From contig NZ_FNRV01000001.1 in the NCBI RefSeq assembly GCF_900105115.1, forward strand, positions 5,955,501 through 6,019,500: a DNA stretch of 64,000 nucleotides, written 5' to 3'. The translations under genes were made by a program, and so were the position numbers. Positions 7,594 through 16,964 of the stretch are shown here, piece by piece. A model generated the notes under the pieces. That model did not search any database. It had not been told where the DNA came from and was given only the letters and a program-made list of their open reading frames with translations. Every line of letters starts with the position of its first letter. Within the stretch, counting starts at the first letter, position 1. The stretch comes from Pseudomonas mohnii (GTDB taxonomy: Bacteria; Pseudomonadota; Gammaproteobacteria; Pseudomonadales; Pseudomonadaceae).

Positions 7594-8683
7594 TCTCGAA
7601 GGCTGAACTCGCCACCCGTTCGCCATTGATCAACACATGCACCGCATGCCGGCCCGCATAGTGGCGACGGGTCGTCAGTTCCTTGATGTGCTGGCGGCGG
7701 GCGATGGATTCGGTGGCGTTGCCAGGCAATGTCAGGGCCTTGAGCTTGAACACCTTCGCCGACGTGCTGCCGTTGGCCTTGACATAGTCGACGGCGTAGT
7801 CGATCACCAGGCGCTGGCTGACCTCTGCCGTGGATTTGACGGCAAAGGACAGGGTGATTATTTCCCCCAGGTCAATCAACGGCGGATTGACCTGCAGGTC
7901 GATGATCTCGACTTCAGGCTTGCCGCTGGCGCCGATGATGGCCAGTGCCCTTTGATCGCCCTGTTTGATCAGGCTGCGCAGCGCGTGCCTGGCGATCCAG
8001 GCCGTGTGTTTGTTATCCAGTGACCAGCTTTCGATCAGGTCCAGTACCCACGCGGGATGGTCCTTGGTGATGTCGTTGAGGTGATTGGCCACGGACTTGC
8101 GGACATACAGGCTGGGGTCGGCCTTGAGGTTGTCGAGTATGGCGGCGGCCAGGCGTGGCTCGGCCTGGATCGCCTCCAGGCGAAACGACCACGGCAACCG
8201 TGGCCGGCAGCCCTCACTGGCCAGGCGCCGGACGTGTTCGTTGTCGTCCAGCGACCATTCATGCATCCGCTTGAGGGAACGCTCCAGATCACGACGCAGG
8301 AAGTGACGGATGGCGAATTCCGAAGAGCCGAAGGCGGTGAAGTACTTGAGCGCGTCCATCGACAGTTCGAATCGCTCGGCGCCATAAGTCGCGACGTAGT
8401 GCGGCAGGCACATGCTGACAAAGCCACTGTTCAGGCGCGGTGCGAGGGCGCGCAACACCGGCAGGGAGGCCTCGAAGTCCAGCGACAGCACCGCGTGCAG
8501 GCATTCGCTGACGCGGGCCATGCGTTGCATCACCGACAGCTCCGCCAGACCGGTTCTGGCCAGTTTCAGGAACGCCTTGGCGTCGAACCCGGGATGGACC
8601 GCGGTCATCTCGGTGGCAATGTGCTGGAGGCGTTCGGTGTTGAAGATTTCCTTGAGGGCGGGGGAGGATGAGTCAGCAGCCAT
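7574..8683 (-). CDS. alkC: DNA alkylation repair protein, AlkC-type DNA glycosylase
   Basis: Protein of 369 residues made of helical HEAT-like repeats, with 'SLDDNEHVRRLASEGCRPRLPW' (shown in part), 'DPSLYVRKSVANHLNDITKDHP' (shown in part) and 'HTAWIARHALRSLIK' marking successive repeats. The last 100 or so residues are beta-rich (VEIIDLQVNPPLIDLGE onward), matching the immunoglobulin-like domain that distinguishes AlkC from AlkD. Members excise 3-methyladenine and 3-methylcytosine from DNA without base flipping. It lies alone on the minus strand, 88 bp from the Kef gene stop, with a REP element in between. No adaptive-response operator was seen. Confidence 0.85.
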   Translation of the reverse strand: MAADSSSPALKEIFNTERLQHIATEMTAVHPGFDAKAFLKLARTGLAELSVMQRMARVSECLHAVLSLDFEASLPVLRALAPRLNSGFVSMCLPHYVATYGAERFELSMDALKYFTAFGSSEFAIRHFLRRDLERSLKRMHEWSLDDNEHVRRLASEGCRPRLPWSFRLEAIQAEPRLAAAILDNLKADPSLYVRKSVANHLNDITKDHPAWVLDLIESWSLDNKHTAWIARHALRSLIKQGDQRALAIIGASGKPEVEIIDLQVNPPLIDLGEIITLSFAVKSTAEVSQRLVIDYAVDYVKANGSTSAKVFKLKALTLPGNATESIARRQHIKELTTRRHYAGRHAVHVLINGERVASSAFEIRVDAG

Positions 8684-8732
8684 TGTGGATTCCTTTGCAG
8701 TCGTTATGCATCCGATACAACGCGTGAATGTT

Positions 8733-8754
8733 CATCGCGGGCTTGCTCGCGATG
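8733..8754. repeat. single REP element
   Basis: Short GC-rich palindrome with arms CATCGCG and CGCGATG around GGCTTGCT, in the gap between kef and alkC. It has the core of the GCGGGCTTGC/TCGCG class of Pseudomonas REP sequences and may act as a boundary for transcription from either side. Confidence 0.6.
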
Positions 8755-8771
8755 AGGCCCGTGCCAACGCA

Positions 8772-10580
8772 TCATTCCCTCGCCGCTTGCTCTTCCAGCT
8801 GATCCGACTCAAACAGACGCGCCAGTTCCGCCCGTGCTTCCTGCGCCGTCTGCATGACTTTCACCGCATCGTCGTACACCGCATGCTGGGCTTCAAGCAC
8901 CTGCTCATCGTGATGTTTGAAGCGCTTGATCCGCGCATCCGCCTGGGCATGGGTCAATCCCAGGCCGATCAAGGTCTGACGGCTCATTTCCAGGCTGGAA
9001 TAAAAGGTCTCGCGCACCGCCACGGCGTCCACGTCCATCAAGCGATGAACATGCTGACGGTTGCGTGCGCGGGCGATGATTTTCATCTCCGGGTAGAGCT
9101 TGCGCACCAGCTCGGCGGTCTTGATGTTGGTGTCCGGGTCGTCGGTGGCAATCACGAAAAACTCCGCTTCGCCGACTTTCGCGGCCTTGAGGATTTCCGG
9201 GCGCATCGGGTCGCCGTAGAACACCGGCACGCCGCCGAAGCTGCGGGACAGCTCGATGGTTTCCACCGAGGTATCGAGGGCGACGAACTTAATGTTCTGG
9301 GCCCGCAGGATACGCGCGACGATCTGCCCCATGCGGCCCATGCCGGCGATCACCACCCGGGGCGCTTCAGTGTCGATCTCGCGAAATTGCTCAGGCACCT
9401 CCACCGGTTGCACCTTGGGCCTGAACAGACGGTCGCACACCAGCAGCAACAACGGCGTCAGCGCCATGGACAGGGTGATGGTCAACACCAGCAAGTCGTA
9501 CAGATGCGGTTCGAACAGCCCCTGATCGCGACCGATCTTGAACACCACAAAGGCAAACTCACCGCCCGCCGCCAGGACGATGCCGAGGCGAACGGCGTTG
9601 ACCTTGTCCAGGCCTCCGGCCAGTCGACCGACGACAAACAGCAAGGGCAGCTTGCAGGCGATGAGCAACAGGGTCAGGCCCAGCACCAGGGCGGGCGCAC
9701 TCAGCAGCAGGCTCAGGTTCGCGCCCATGCCGACACTGATGAAAAACAGCCCCAGCAGCAGGCCCTTGAACGGTTCTATCTGCGCTTCCAGTTCATGGCG
9801 GTACTCGGAGTCCGCCAGCAGCAGGCCGGCAAGGAAGGCGCCAAGGGCCATCGACACACCGACCAGATCCATCAACCATGCCGTACCGATGACCACCAGC
9901 AGCGCCGTGGCCGTGGACACCTCGGGCAAGCGGGTTTTGGCCACCACCCGGAACACCGGACGCAACAGGTAGCGTCCGCCGATCACGACGACGGCTATGC
10001 TGCCCAGCACCCGCAAGCCGTGATTCACATCGTCGGCGGCACTGGTGTTGTGATCGACACCGGCCAGCAACGGCACCATGGCGATCAGCGGGATCGCGGC
10101 GATGTCCTGGAACAGCAGAATGGCAAACGCCAGGCGTCCGTGGGGGCTGGTCAGTTCCTTGCGTTCGGCCAGGCTCTGCAAGCCAAACGCCGTGGAGGAC
10201 AGCGCCAGGCCCAGGCCCAGTACGATCGCGCTGTTCAGCGGCTGACCGAACACCAGCAGCGCCACCACACCGATCACCGAGCCGGTCAACAGGACCTGCG
10301 CCAGCCCGACGCCAAACACCGACTTGCGCATCACCCACAAGCGTCGTGGCGACAATTCCAGGCCGATGATGAACAGCAGCAACACGACGCCGAGTTCCGA
10401 GATATGACTGACACTCTGCGGATTGCCGATCAGCCCCAGCACCGAAGGCCCGATGATCACCCCGGCAAACAGATAACCCAGCACCGCCCCCAGTTGCAGC
10501 CGCTTGGCCAGCGGCACGGTGAGCACCGCCGCGAGCAGAAACACGACAGCGGCTTGCAGCAGATTGCCTTCATGGGGCAT
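8772..10580 (-). CDS. Kef-type K+/H+ antiporter (CPA2 family)
   Basis: Protein of 602 residues. The first 390 or so form a 12-13 helix antiporter domain with 'GYLFAGVIIGPSVLG' and the conserved pair in 'LLFQDIAAIPLIA'. After a linker comes a TrkA-N domain (about 420-530) with the Rossmann motif 'VVIAGMGRMGQIVARIL' and 'GDPMRPEILKAAKVGEAEF' (GDP motif). The C-terminus is a charged helix. The family exports potassium in response to glutathione adducts or other electrophile signals. A KefF-type partner gene is not adjacent. It is divergent from the LysR gene, with about 155 bp between starts. Confidence 0.92.
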   Translation of the reverse strand: MPHEGNLLQAAVVFLLAAVLTVPLAKRLQLGAVLGYLFAGVIIGPSVLGLIGNPQSVSHISELGVVLLLFIIGLELSPRRLWVMRKSVFGVGLAQVLLTGSVIGVVALLVFGQPLNSAIVLGLGLALSSTAFGLQSLAERKELTSPHGRLAFAILLFQDIAAIPLIAMVPLLAGVDHNTSAADDVNHGLRVLGSIAVVVIGGRYLLRPVFRVVAKTRLPEVSTATALLVVIGTAWLMDLVGVSMALGAFLAGLLLADSEYRHELEAQIEPFKGLLLGLFFISVGMGANLSLLLSAPALVLGLTLLLIACKLPLLFVVGRLAGGLDKVNAVRLGIVLAAGGEFAFVVFKIGRDQGLFEPHLYDLLVLTITLSMALTPLLLLVCDRLFRPKVQPVEVPEQFREIDTEAPRVVIAGMGRMGQIVARILRAQNIKFVALDTSVETIELSRSFGGVPVFYGDPMRPEILKAAKVGEAEFFVIATDDPDTNIKTAELVRKLYPEMKIIARARNRQHVHRLMDVDAVAVRETFYSSLEMSRQTLIGLGLTHAQADARIKRFKHHDEQVLEAQHAVYDDAVKVMQTAQEARAELARLFESDQLEEQAARE

Positions 10581-10735
10581 GAGAAAACTCCATTCTCGGT
10601 ACGGTGGGGGGGTAAGGATAAAGGCTGGGCCTGGCTGAGTCAGCCACGGGTTGGAACTCAGTTGTTACATTTTGCATTAATTGGTTACATTCATAGAATA
10701 AGTGAATCAATCTGATTCTTCTGCGAGTGCGGACC

Positions 10736-11650
10736 ATGGCCATCAATTTCGACCTCAACGACCTGCAAGCCTTTCGTGCCGTGGTTGAGCAGGGCAGCTT
10801 TCGCAAGGCGGCCGACACGGTGCGCATTTCCCAGCCCGCGCTCAGTCGGCGCATTGAAAAACTTGAGGATGCGCTGGGCGTAAGGCTGTTCGAACGCACC
10901 ACTCGCAAGGTCAGCCTGACCCAGGCCGGACGCGGGTTCATGCCGAGCGTGGAGCGCCTGCTGGACGATCTGGACGTCGCGTTGCTGGGTATCAGCGAAG
11001 TCGCCTCGACGCGCCTGGGCCATGTCACCGTCGCGTGCGTGCCGTCGGCGGCGTACTACTTCATGCCGCGGGTCGTCGCTCATTACCATCGGCAGTTTCC
11101 GCGGATCAAAGTCAAAGTGCTGGATTCCAGCGCCCATGAAGTGCTGAGTGCGGTCGTCAACGGCGAAGCGGATTTCGGCCTGAGCTTCATGGGCACGCTG
11201 GAGGCCGAAGTGGATTTCGAGCCACTGGTGCAGGAAAGTTATGTGGTGGCTTGTCGCCGCGACCATCCATTGGCCGGACGCAGCAGCGTGACGTGGAATG
11301 AGTTCTATCAGCAGGATTACATCTCGCTGGATAAAACCTCGGGTAACCGTTTTTTACTGGATCAGGCATTGACCCGGGTGGTGCCGCAGCGGCCGAGCAT
11401 CTGCGAAACCCGGCATGTGACGACCATGATCGGCCTGGTGGAGGCGGGGCTCGGCGTGGCGGCGGTGCCGCTGATGGCAATGCCGGCAGCGGATCACCCG
11501 ATTCTGACGCAGGTGCCGCTGACCGATCCACAGGTGATGCGCAGCGTCGGTTTGATCAAGCGCCGGGGTCGAACCCTGACCCCGGCCGCACTGGAACTGG
11601 AACGCCTGGTGGTGGAAATGAAAGTCCAGCTGCCGTCTGTCAGTGGCTGA
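10736..11650 (+). CDS. LysR-family transcriptional regulator
   Basis: Regulator of 304 residues. The N-terminal winged helix is complete ('DLQAFRAVVEQGSFRKAAD', 'SQPALSRRIEKLEDALGVRLF', 'LTQAG'), and the effector domain runs from about residue 90, ending in 'GLGVAAVPLMAMP'. I use the ATG at 10736 rather than a GTG at 10727. It is convergent with, and overlaps by 11 bp, the binding-protein gene at 11640, and lies on the far side of the MFS gene that reads the other way. It probably regulates that transport pair; the ligand is not evident. Confidence 0.9.
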   Translation: MAINFDLNDLQAFRAVVEQGSFRKAADTVRISQPALSRRIEKLEDALGVRLFERTTRKVSLTQAGRGFMPSVERLLDDLDVALLGISEVASTRLGHVTVACVPSAAYYFMPRVVAHYHRQFPRIKVKVLDSSAHEVLSAVVNGEADFGLSFMGTLEAEVDFEPLVQESYVVACRRDHPLAGRSSVTWNEFYQQDYISLDKTSGNRFLLDQALTRVVPQRPSICETRHVTTMIGLVEAGLGVAAVPLMAMPAADHPILTQVPLTDPQVMRSVGLIKRRGRTLTPAALELERLVVEMKVQLPSVSG

Positions 11651-12416
11651 CCGAATCCAGTCCGGTGGCTTTCACATCCGGCTGTGCCTGGGCTGATGCC
11701 AGATAGGCCAGCAGTGCCTTGGCTTCGGCCGGGTGTTGCGCCCCCTGCGCAATGCCGGCAGCGAAACGGGTCACCGATTGCACCGACTCCGGAATCTTCG
11801 CGACAAAGCTCACCCCAGGCACCGGCAACAATTCGCTCACCTGCTGAAAGCCCAGTTGATAGTCCCCGGTGGCGACCACCGAGGCCACGGGTATTTTCGC
11901 GACCATGGTCGACTTGGGCTTGAGCTGGTCTTCAATGCCCAGGCGCTTGAACAGCTGCTGTTCAATGTAGACGCCGCTGGCGCTGTCGGAATAGGCCACC
12001 GATTTGGCGTCGAGCAAGGTTTCTTTCAGACCGTCGATGGAACTGATGTCCGGCTTTGGTGCCCCTTCGCGCACCACCAGGCCGATTCGCGAGTCGGCCA
12101 GTTCGACCCGTGAAGCCGGGTCGACCTTGCCTTGCTTGATCAGATCGTCGAGCGCGTAGCCGACCATGATCACGACATCGGCCTGTTCACCGCGAGCCAG
12201 GCGATTGGGGATCGCTTCCGGGGCTTTGCCCATCGATGGGCCAAGCTCGGTATGGAGGGTGTTGCCGGTGGCCGCGGCGAATTTCGGGCCGAGGATCTTG
12301 TAGGCAGCGGTGAAACCGCCGGAGGTCATCACGCGGATCTCTTCAGCCTGGGCCACGGTACTCAGCCCCAGGCTGAGCAGCAGGCTCAGGGCCGCAACGT
12401 TGAATAGCTTCTTCAT
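11640..12416 (-). CDS. periplasmic substrate-binding protein, ModA-like
   Basis: Protein of 258 residues with a clear signal peptide (MKKLFNVAALSLLLSLGLSTVAQA). The mature part begins 'EEIRVMTSGGFTAAYKILGPKF' (shown in part) and contains 'ADVVIMVGYALDDLIKQGKV' and 'SASGVYIEQQLFKRLGI', features of the extracellular solute-binding family related to molybdate-binding ModA. No ABC permease or ATPase is next to it; instead it follows an MFS transporter gene by 21 bp. It may capture an organic acid or serve as a sensor rather than feed an ABC importer. The ligand cannot be told from sequence. Confidence 0.82.
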   Translation of the reverse strand: MKKLFNVAALSLLLSLGLSTVAQAEEIRVMTSGGFTAAYKILGPKFAAATGNTLHTELGPSMGKAPEAIPNRLARGEQADVVIMVGYALDDLIKQGKVDPASRVELADSRIGLVVREGAPKPDISSIDGLKETLLDAKSVAYSDSASGVYIEQQLFKRLGIEDQLKPKSTMVAKIPVASVVATGDYQLGFQQVSELLPVPGVSFVAKIPESVQSVTRFAAGIAQGAQHPAEAKALLAYLASAQAQPDVKATGLDSVSH

Positions 12417-12437
12417 CGGGTGTGTTCTCGAAAAGGC

Positions 12438-13730
12438 TCAGGAAAGGGCGGGTTGCAGGCGACCGCTGGCGCGGCGATACAGATACAACGTCGCACACAA
12501 CGCACAGAGCGCGGCGAAACTCATCCAGTAGCCGGGCGCCGCCTTGTCGCCGGTGTACTGAATCAGCAGGGTCGAGATCGCCGGGGTGAACCCGCCAAAC
12601 ACGGCGGTGGCCAGGCTATACGCCAGGGAGAACCCCGCGACCCGCACGTGCACCGGCATGATTTCCGTCAGCGCCGCAATCATTGCGCCGTTGTACAAGC
12701 CATAAATGAACGACAACCACAGCAGTACCAGCAACATGTTGAGGAAACTTGGCGCCTGTACCAGGTACGTCAGCGCCGGATAGGTGGTGGCCAGTGCCAA
12801 CAGGGCCATGGCGATCAGCACCGGGCGTCGGCCAATACGGTCGGACAGCGCGCCGCCAATCGGCAGCCAGAAGAAGTTCGACACGCCGACCAGTAACGTC
12901 ACCAGCAGCGCATCGGATGTACTCAGGTGCAGAACGGTTTTGCCAAAGGTCGGCGCGTACACGGTGATCAGGTAGAACGCGGTGGTGGTCAAGGCGACCA
13001 TCATCATGCCGGCGAATACGATCACCCAGTTCTGTGCCAGCGTACGGAAGACTTCGCCCATGCCCGGGCGATGTTTACGGGCGGCGAACTCTTCGGTTTC
13101 TTCCAGGTTACGGCGCAGAATGAATATGAACGGCACGATCATGCAGCCGACAAAAAACGGAATCCGCCAGCCCCAGTCGGCGACCATCGTGGGCGCCATC
13201 CATTGGTTCAAGCCGTAGCCCAACGCAGCGGCGACCACGATTGCCACTTGCTGACTGGCTGACTGCCAACTGGTGAAAAAACCCTTGTTGCCGGGCGTGG
13301 CGATTTCCGAGAGATACACCGAGACACCGCCCAGTTCCGCGCCGGCCGAAAACCCTTGCAGCAACCGCCCGATCAGGACGAGGGCGGGCGCGAACAAACC
13401 GATGGTTTCATAGCCGGGCACCAGCACAATCAAGATCGTGCCGCTGGCCATGATCGACAAGGTGACGATCAGCCCTTTGCGCCGACCCACATCATCAATG
13501 TACGCACCCAGCAGCACCGCACCCAGCGGACGCATCAAAAAGCCCGCGCCGAACACGGCAAAGGTCATCATCAAGGAAGCAAACTCGCTGCTGGCCGGGA
13601 AAAACACGGCAGCGATCTGCGTGGCATAGAAACCGAAAAGGAAAAAATCGAACTGTTCGAGGAAGTTGCCCGAGGTGACCCGGAAAATGGCACTGGCGCG
13701 GAAGCGTCCGCGCGGGATTGAGGCTGTCAT
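12438..13730 (-). CDS. MFS transporter, metabolite:H+ symporter family (citrate/tricarballylate-like)
   Basis: Twelve-helix inner-membrane transporter of about 430 residues. The opening '[20 protein letters not shown]' and '[20 protein letters not shown]' match the metabolite:H+ symporter branch that includes citrate and tricarballylate carriers; the second conserved loop motif '[11 protein letters not shown]' is also present. The start at 13730 has GGAG upstream; the longer frame to 13781 adds an untypical leader. It heads a two-gene operon with the binding protein. The citrate or tricarballylate assignment is by resemblance only, and related substrates are possible. Confidence 0.85.
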   Translation of the reverse strand: MTASIPRGRFRASAIFRVTSGNFLEQFDFFLFGFYATQIAAVFFPASSEFASLMMTFAVFGAGFLMRPLGAVLLGAYIDDVGRRKGLIVTLSIMASGTILIVLVPGYETIGLFAPALVLIGRLLQGFSAGAELGGVSVYLSEIATPGNKGFFTSWQSASQQVAIVVAAALGYGLNQWMAPTMVADWGWRIPFFVGCMIVPFIFILRRNLEETEEFAARKHRPGMGEVFRTLAQNWVIVFAGMMMVALTTTAFYLITVYAPTFGKTVLHLSTSDALLVTLLVGVSNFFWLPIGGALSDRIGRRPVLIAMALLALATTYPALTYLVQAPSFLNMLLVLLWLSFIYGLYNGAMIAALTEIMPVHVRVAGFSLAYSLATAVFGGFTPAISTLLIQYTGDKAAPGYWMSFAALCALCATLYLYRRASGRLQPALS

Positions 13731-13879
13731 CGATAAGTACTCCACCGCTTTTATGACGTGCATTGCCTGAAGGCGGTGCACGGTTCTTATTGGGGCGGAT
13801 AGTGGAACAGGGTGATTGATATGATAAGTGCGTTTTTGGCATGCATTGATGCGCGGGACGGATCAATGCTTCCAGGCAC

Positions 13880-14953
13880 TCATTCCACCCGGCTGTGGCT
13901 CAACGCCTGATCGCCCAATCGGTACTGATTATTGCCGCTGCGCTTGGCCGCATACATCGCCAGGTCGGCAATGTGGATCAGCCGGTCCATGCTCGGCGCA
14001 TGGTCGGGGAACACGGCCACGCCCAGGCTGGTGCCGATGTGGCGCTGGTCGTTGCCGATGGTGACGGGCGGGGAGAGTTCGACGAAGATTTTCTGACAGA
14101 TGCTGCGGGCTTCGTCTTGCAGGCTGCGGCCCTGAGGCAATCCCTGAAGAATGATCACGAATTCATCGCCGCCGATGCGGGCAACGGTGTCGGTCGCACG
14201 CAGGATCTTCTGGAGGCGGGTCGCGGTGGTCATCAGTACGCGGTCGCCGGCGGCGTGTCCATAGTGGTCGTTGATGGCCTTGAAGCCATTGAGGTCGACG
14301 AACACCAGCGCCACCCGCGTATCGTTGACGCGCGCCTGCTCCAGCGCTTCGGCCAGGCGTTCTTCGAGCACCAGCCGGTTGGGCAATCCCGTCAGTGGGT
14401 CAAAGTGCGCCAGGTGGCGCAGGTAACTGGCGGAAGCCTTTTCTTCGGTGATGTCGCGCACCACGCCCATCATCTTGATCGTTTCGTCGTGCTCGTTCTT
14501 CACCACGTTGCCGGTCTCGCGCAACCAGCGAATGGTGCCGTCGGGCCAGACCACTCGATATTCCTCGTCGTGATTCTCACCGGTTTCCAGGCAACGCAAC
14601 TCGCCGGCCCGGACCCTGGACCGGTCATCCGGGTGCACGCAGGCGCAAAACAAGGCGTACGAAGGGATCACTTCGCCGATTTTGAACCCGAACATGCCGT
14701 AGATCGCGTCCGACCAGTAGAGCCTGTCGGTATCGACCTCCCAGTCCCAGGTGCCGATGCGGGCAAAGTACTGGCTGCGTTTGAAACGCTCCGCGTCGCC
14801 ATTCTGGTGGATGTTTTGTCCTTTGCAGAGGTTGTCGATCAGTGTGCGGCATTCGGTCAGTTGCTTGCGGAACGTGCGCTCGCGCCAGAGCAGCACGGTG
14901 ATCAGCGCGAGTATTACCAAGCCAAGGGCAGTGTGGGTCGAGAGCAAAATCAT
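13880..14953 (-). CDS. PAS-GGDEF diguanylate cyclase
   Basis: Protein of 357 residues with one N-terminal membrane helix (about 6-24), a PAS/PAC region (about 60-180, with 'IGTWDWEVDTDRLYWSDAIY' and 'RDITEEKASASYL'), and a GGDEF domain. The active-site motif is intact ('IGGDEFVII'), and an RxxD inhibitory site (RATD) stands exactly five residues before it, so synthesis of cyclic di-GMP with product inhibition is expected. There is no EAL domain. It stands alone, with 149 bp to the MFS start region and 185 bp to the FKBP gene, so the process it controls is not indicated. Confidence 0.93.
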   Translation of the reverse strand: MILLSTHTALGLVILALITVLLWRERTFRKQLTECRTLIDNLCKGQNIHQNGDAERFKRSQYFARIGTWDWEVDTDRLYWSDAIYGMFGFKIGEVIPSYALFCACVHPDDRSRVRAGELRCLETGENHDEEYRVVWPDGTIRWLRETGNVVKNEHDETIKMMGVVRDITEEKASASYLRHLAHFDPLTGLPNRLVLEERLAEALEQARVNDTRVALVFVDLNGFKAINDHYGHAAGDRVLMTTATRLQKILRATDTVARIGGDEFVIILQGLPQGRSLQDEARSICQKIFVELSPPVTIGNDQRHIGTSLGVAVFPDHAPSMDRLIHIADLAMYAAKRSGNNQYRLGDQALSHSRVE

Positions 14954-15138
14954 TCTGGGGTGGCCACCATGGCGATGTGAACCGTCCGGGGAGGTTGGGT
15001 TATCTTAGTTCAGGACACTTCGGCAAACAGCTTTCGACGCCGCGCCTGACGGCAGGAAGGGTTGCCAATCGAGTGCAGATCTGGGAAAACGGCGCCGGTC
15101 AGGCCCTTTTCGGGCGAGAAAGCATACGAGTGAATTCA

Positions 15139-15477
15139 ATGAATGACGAGCTTCAGGTGATTGACCTCCAACCGGGCGACGGCAAAGCAGCCGTCAAAGG
15201 CGCACTGATCACCACCCAGTACCGCGGCTGGCTGGAAGACGGTACGGAATTCGATTCCTCCTACAGCCGTGGCAAGCCTTTCCAGTGCGTGATCGGCACC
15301 GGTCGCGTGATCAAGGGCTGGGATCAGGGCCTGATGGGCATGCAGGTCGGCGGCAAGCGCAAACTTTCGGTGCCGGCGCACCTGGCCTATGGCGAACGCA
15401 CCATGGGTAAGATCCCGCCGAACTCGAACCTGATTTTCGAGATTGAATTGCTGGAAGTGCTGACCCGTGATGATTGA
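15139..15477 (+). CDS. FKBP-type peptidyl-prolyl cis-trans isomerase
   Basis: Compact protein of 112 residues without a signal peptide. It carries the FKBP core: 'GTEFDSSYSRGKPFQCVIGT' gives the conserved D and F residues, 'VIKGWDQGLMGMQVGGKRK' the active-site W and following loop, and 'IPPNSNLIFEIELLEV' the last strand. The ATG at 15139 gives the length typical of small cytoplasmic Pseudomonas FKBPs; the open frame upstream to 14977 is not conserved in character. It is a protein-folding catalyst of cytoplasmic type and sits just upstream of dmeR without obvious functional link. Confidence 0.92.
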   Translation: MNDELQVIDLQPGDGKAAVKGALITTQYRGWLEDGTEFDSSYSRGKPFQCVIGTGRVIKGWDQGLMGMQVGGKRKLSVPAHLAYGERTMGKIPPNSNLIFEIELLEVLTRDD

Positions 15478-15586
15478 CCGATGCAGCCGGTGGCACCCGC
15501 CGGCTCGTCACAGCACCAATGCCCCCCTCTGAATAAATCCAGTCAACGCCTTGCCAACCCTCGGCCTATCGGTGACTATGCGCGCC

Positions 15587-15607
15587 ATATAGGGGTAGGG
15601 GGTATAG
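15587..15607 (+). promoter_or_regulatory. candidate DmeR (RcnR/CsoR-family) operator
   Basis: A run of two G-tracts flanked by TA steps, including TAGGGGGTATAG, ends three bases before the dmeR ATG. RcnR, FrmR and DmeR regulators recognise AT-flanked G-tracts of five to seven bases, and the dmeRF operator known from Rhizobium has the same appearance. Its position over the ribosome-binding site fits direct repression. Confidence 0.6.
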
Positions 15608-15609
15608 GT

Positions 15610-15885
15610 ATGTCACACATTCACGAACACAAAGACGACTTGCTCAAACGGGTCCGACGTATTGCCGGTCAGGTTCAGGCAGTGGAGCGCGCGCTGGAAT
15701 CGGATGCCGATTGCGCCAAGACCTTACATTTGGTCGCGGCCATCCGCGGGGCGGTCAATGGGTTGCTGGAACAGTTCATCGATGCTCATGCCCGTGAGCA
15801 TGTCGCGCACCCGGGGCTCAGCGACGAAGCTCGCGCCGAAGGCCTGGAAGACTTGTTGCAAGCCATCCGCCGTTACTCGAAATAG
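15610..15885 (+). CDS. dmeR: RcnR/CsoR-family metal-sensing repressor DmeR
   Basis: Small all-helical regulator of 91 residues (DUF156). The metal ligands of the Ni/Co-sensing RcnR type are all in place: H3, C35, H60 and H64, which separates it from copper-sensing CsoR (C-H-C) proteins. It begins at 15610 directly behind the G-tract operator; the open frame upstream is not part of it. It lies 12 bp before a cation-diffusion-facilitator gene, the arrangement of the dmeRF operon for cobalt and nickel resistance. Formaldehyde sensing as in FrmR is the main alternative but is disfavoured by the neighbour. Confidence 0.85.
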   Translation: MSHIHEHKDDLLKRVRRIAGQVQAVERALESDADCAKTLHLVAAIRGAVNGLLEQFIDAHAREHVAHPGLSDEARAEGLEDLLQAIRRYSK

Positions 15886-15897
15886 AGGTCTGGAACC

Positions 15898-16821
15898 ATG
15901 ACACTGACACCGCAGGCCTCACGTTTTTCCCATGACCATGTGTTTTTGGGCGCCTCCCACGACGAAAACGCCCGCCGCACCTTATGGGTGGTGGCACTGA
16001 CGTTTGTGATGATGATCGGCGAAATTGCCGCTGGGTACATGACCGGTTCGATGGCGTTGCTGGCCGATGGCTTTCACATGGCAACCCATGCCGGAGCCTT
16101 GGGCATCGCCGCGGCGGCTTACGGTTTTGCCCGCCGCAACGCCAACAATGCGCGTTACAGCTTCGGCACCGGCAAGGTGGGGGATCTGGCCGGGTTTGCC
16201 TCGGCCATGGTGCTGGGGCTGGTATCGATCGGCATCGCTGGCGAATCCATCCTGCGCCTGTTCCAGCCGACGACCGTGGCCTTCACCGAGGCAACAGTGA
16301 TTGCCGTGATAGGGCTGGCGGTGAACATTCTCAGCGCCTTCCTGCTGGCGGGCGATCACAGCCATCACGGTCACCACGATCACGGCCATGACCATCATCA
16401 CCATCACGACAACAACCTGCGCTCGGCTTACCTGCATGTACTGGCCGACGCCCTGACCTCGATCCTGGCGATTGCCGCATTGCTGTCCGGGCGCTATCTG
16501 GGATGGGTCTGGCTGGACCCGGCGATGGGGATCGTCGGCGCCATCGTGATCGCAAAATGGGCCGTGGGATTGATGCGCGATAGCGCCGCTGTGCTGCTGG
16601 ACACCACGGACGAACACGTGGCAGAGGAAATTCGCGAGCTGCTCGAATCGTCCGACGATGTGCGGATCAGCGATCTGCATGTGTGGCAGGTCGGCCCGCA
16701 GGCACGGGCGGCCATCGTCAGTGTCGTGGCGGCGGCGAACATCAGCGCCGATACCATCCGCGAACGCCTGGCGCCGGTCCATGAACTGTCACACCTGACG
16801 GTCGAACTGCGCAACGTTTAA
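15898..16821 (+). CDS. dmeF: cation diffusion facilitator, Co/Ni exporter DmeF
   Basis: Inner-membrane exporter of 307 residues with six membrane helices. The N-terminus 'HDHVFLGASHDENARRTLWV' is characteristic of DmeF proteins. Metal-site residues are visible in 'ALLADGFHMATH' (HxxxD-type pair with the partner 'VLADALTSI'). A cytoplasmic loop at about 165-180 is extremely histidine-rich (HSHHGHHDHGHDHHHHHD). The last 90 or so residues form the soluble dimerisation domain. It removes cobalt and nickel from the cytoplasm in exchange for protons and is presumably derepressed by DmeR. Confidence 0.92.
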   Translation: MTLTPQASRFSHDHVFLGASHDENARRTLWVVALTFVMMIGEIAAGYMTGSMALLADGFHMATHAGALGIAAAAYGFARRNANNARYSFGTGKVGDLAGFASAMVLGLVSIGIAGESILRLFQPTTVAFTEATVIAVIGLAVNILSAFLLAGDHSHHGHHDHGHDHHHHHDNNLRSAYLHVLADALTSILAIAALLSGRYLGWVWLDPAMGIVGAIVIAKWAVGLMRDSAAVLLDTTDEHVAEEIRELLESSDDVRISDLHVWQVGPQARAAIVSVVAAANISADTIRERLAPVHELSHLTVELRNV

Positions 16822-16912
16822 CCAGGTTTCACGCGTTATCGTTGACAGCCATCGCCAGCAGGCTGGCTCCCACAGAAGTCACCCTACGAAAGACGCAAAA
16901 CGCACTTAAAAC

Positions 16913-16946
16913 AAAGCCCCCCATCGGCAGACCGATGGGGGGCTTT
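16913..16946. terminator. bidirectional rho-independent terminator between dmeF and ilvE
   Basis: Perfect inverted repeat with arms AAGCCCCCCATCGG and CCGATGGGGGGCTT around a short CAGA-type loop. On the plus strand the stem is followed by TTTTGTG and on the minus strand by TTTGTTTTAAG, so it can stop dmeF and ilvE transcripts, which converge here. Confidence 0.88.
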
Positions 16947-16964
16947 TGTGCATCAGGCGTCAGG

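Noticed and set aside
8412..10715. Plus-strand open frame of 767 codons
   Set aside because: It is antisense to the Kef antiporter and part of alkC; the translation is rich in Q, H, R and G without domain features, the usual product of high-GC antisense frames.
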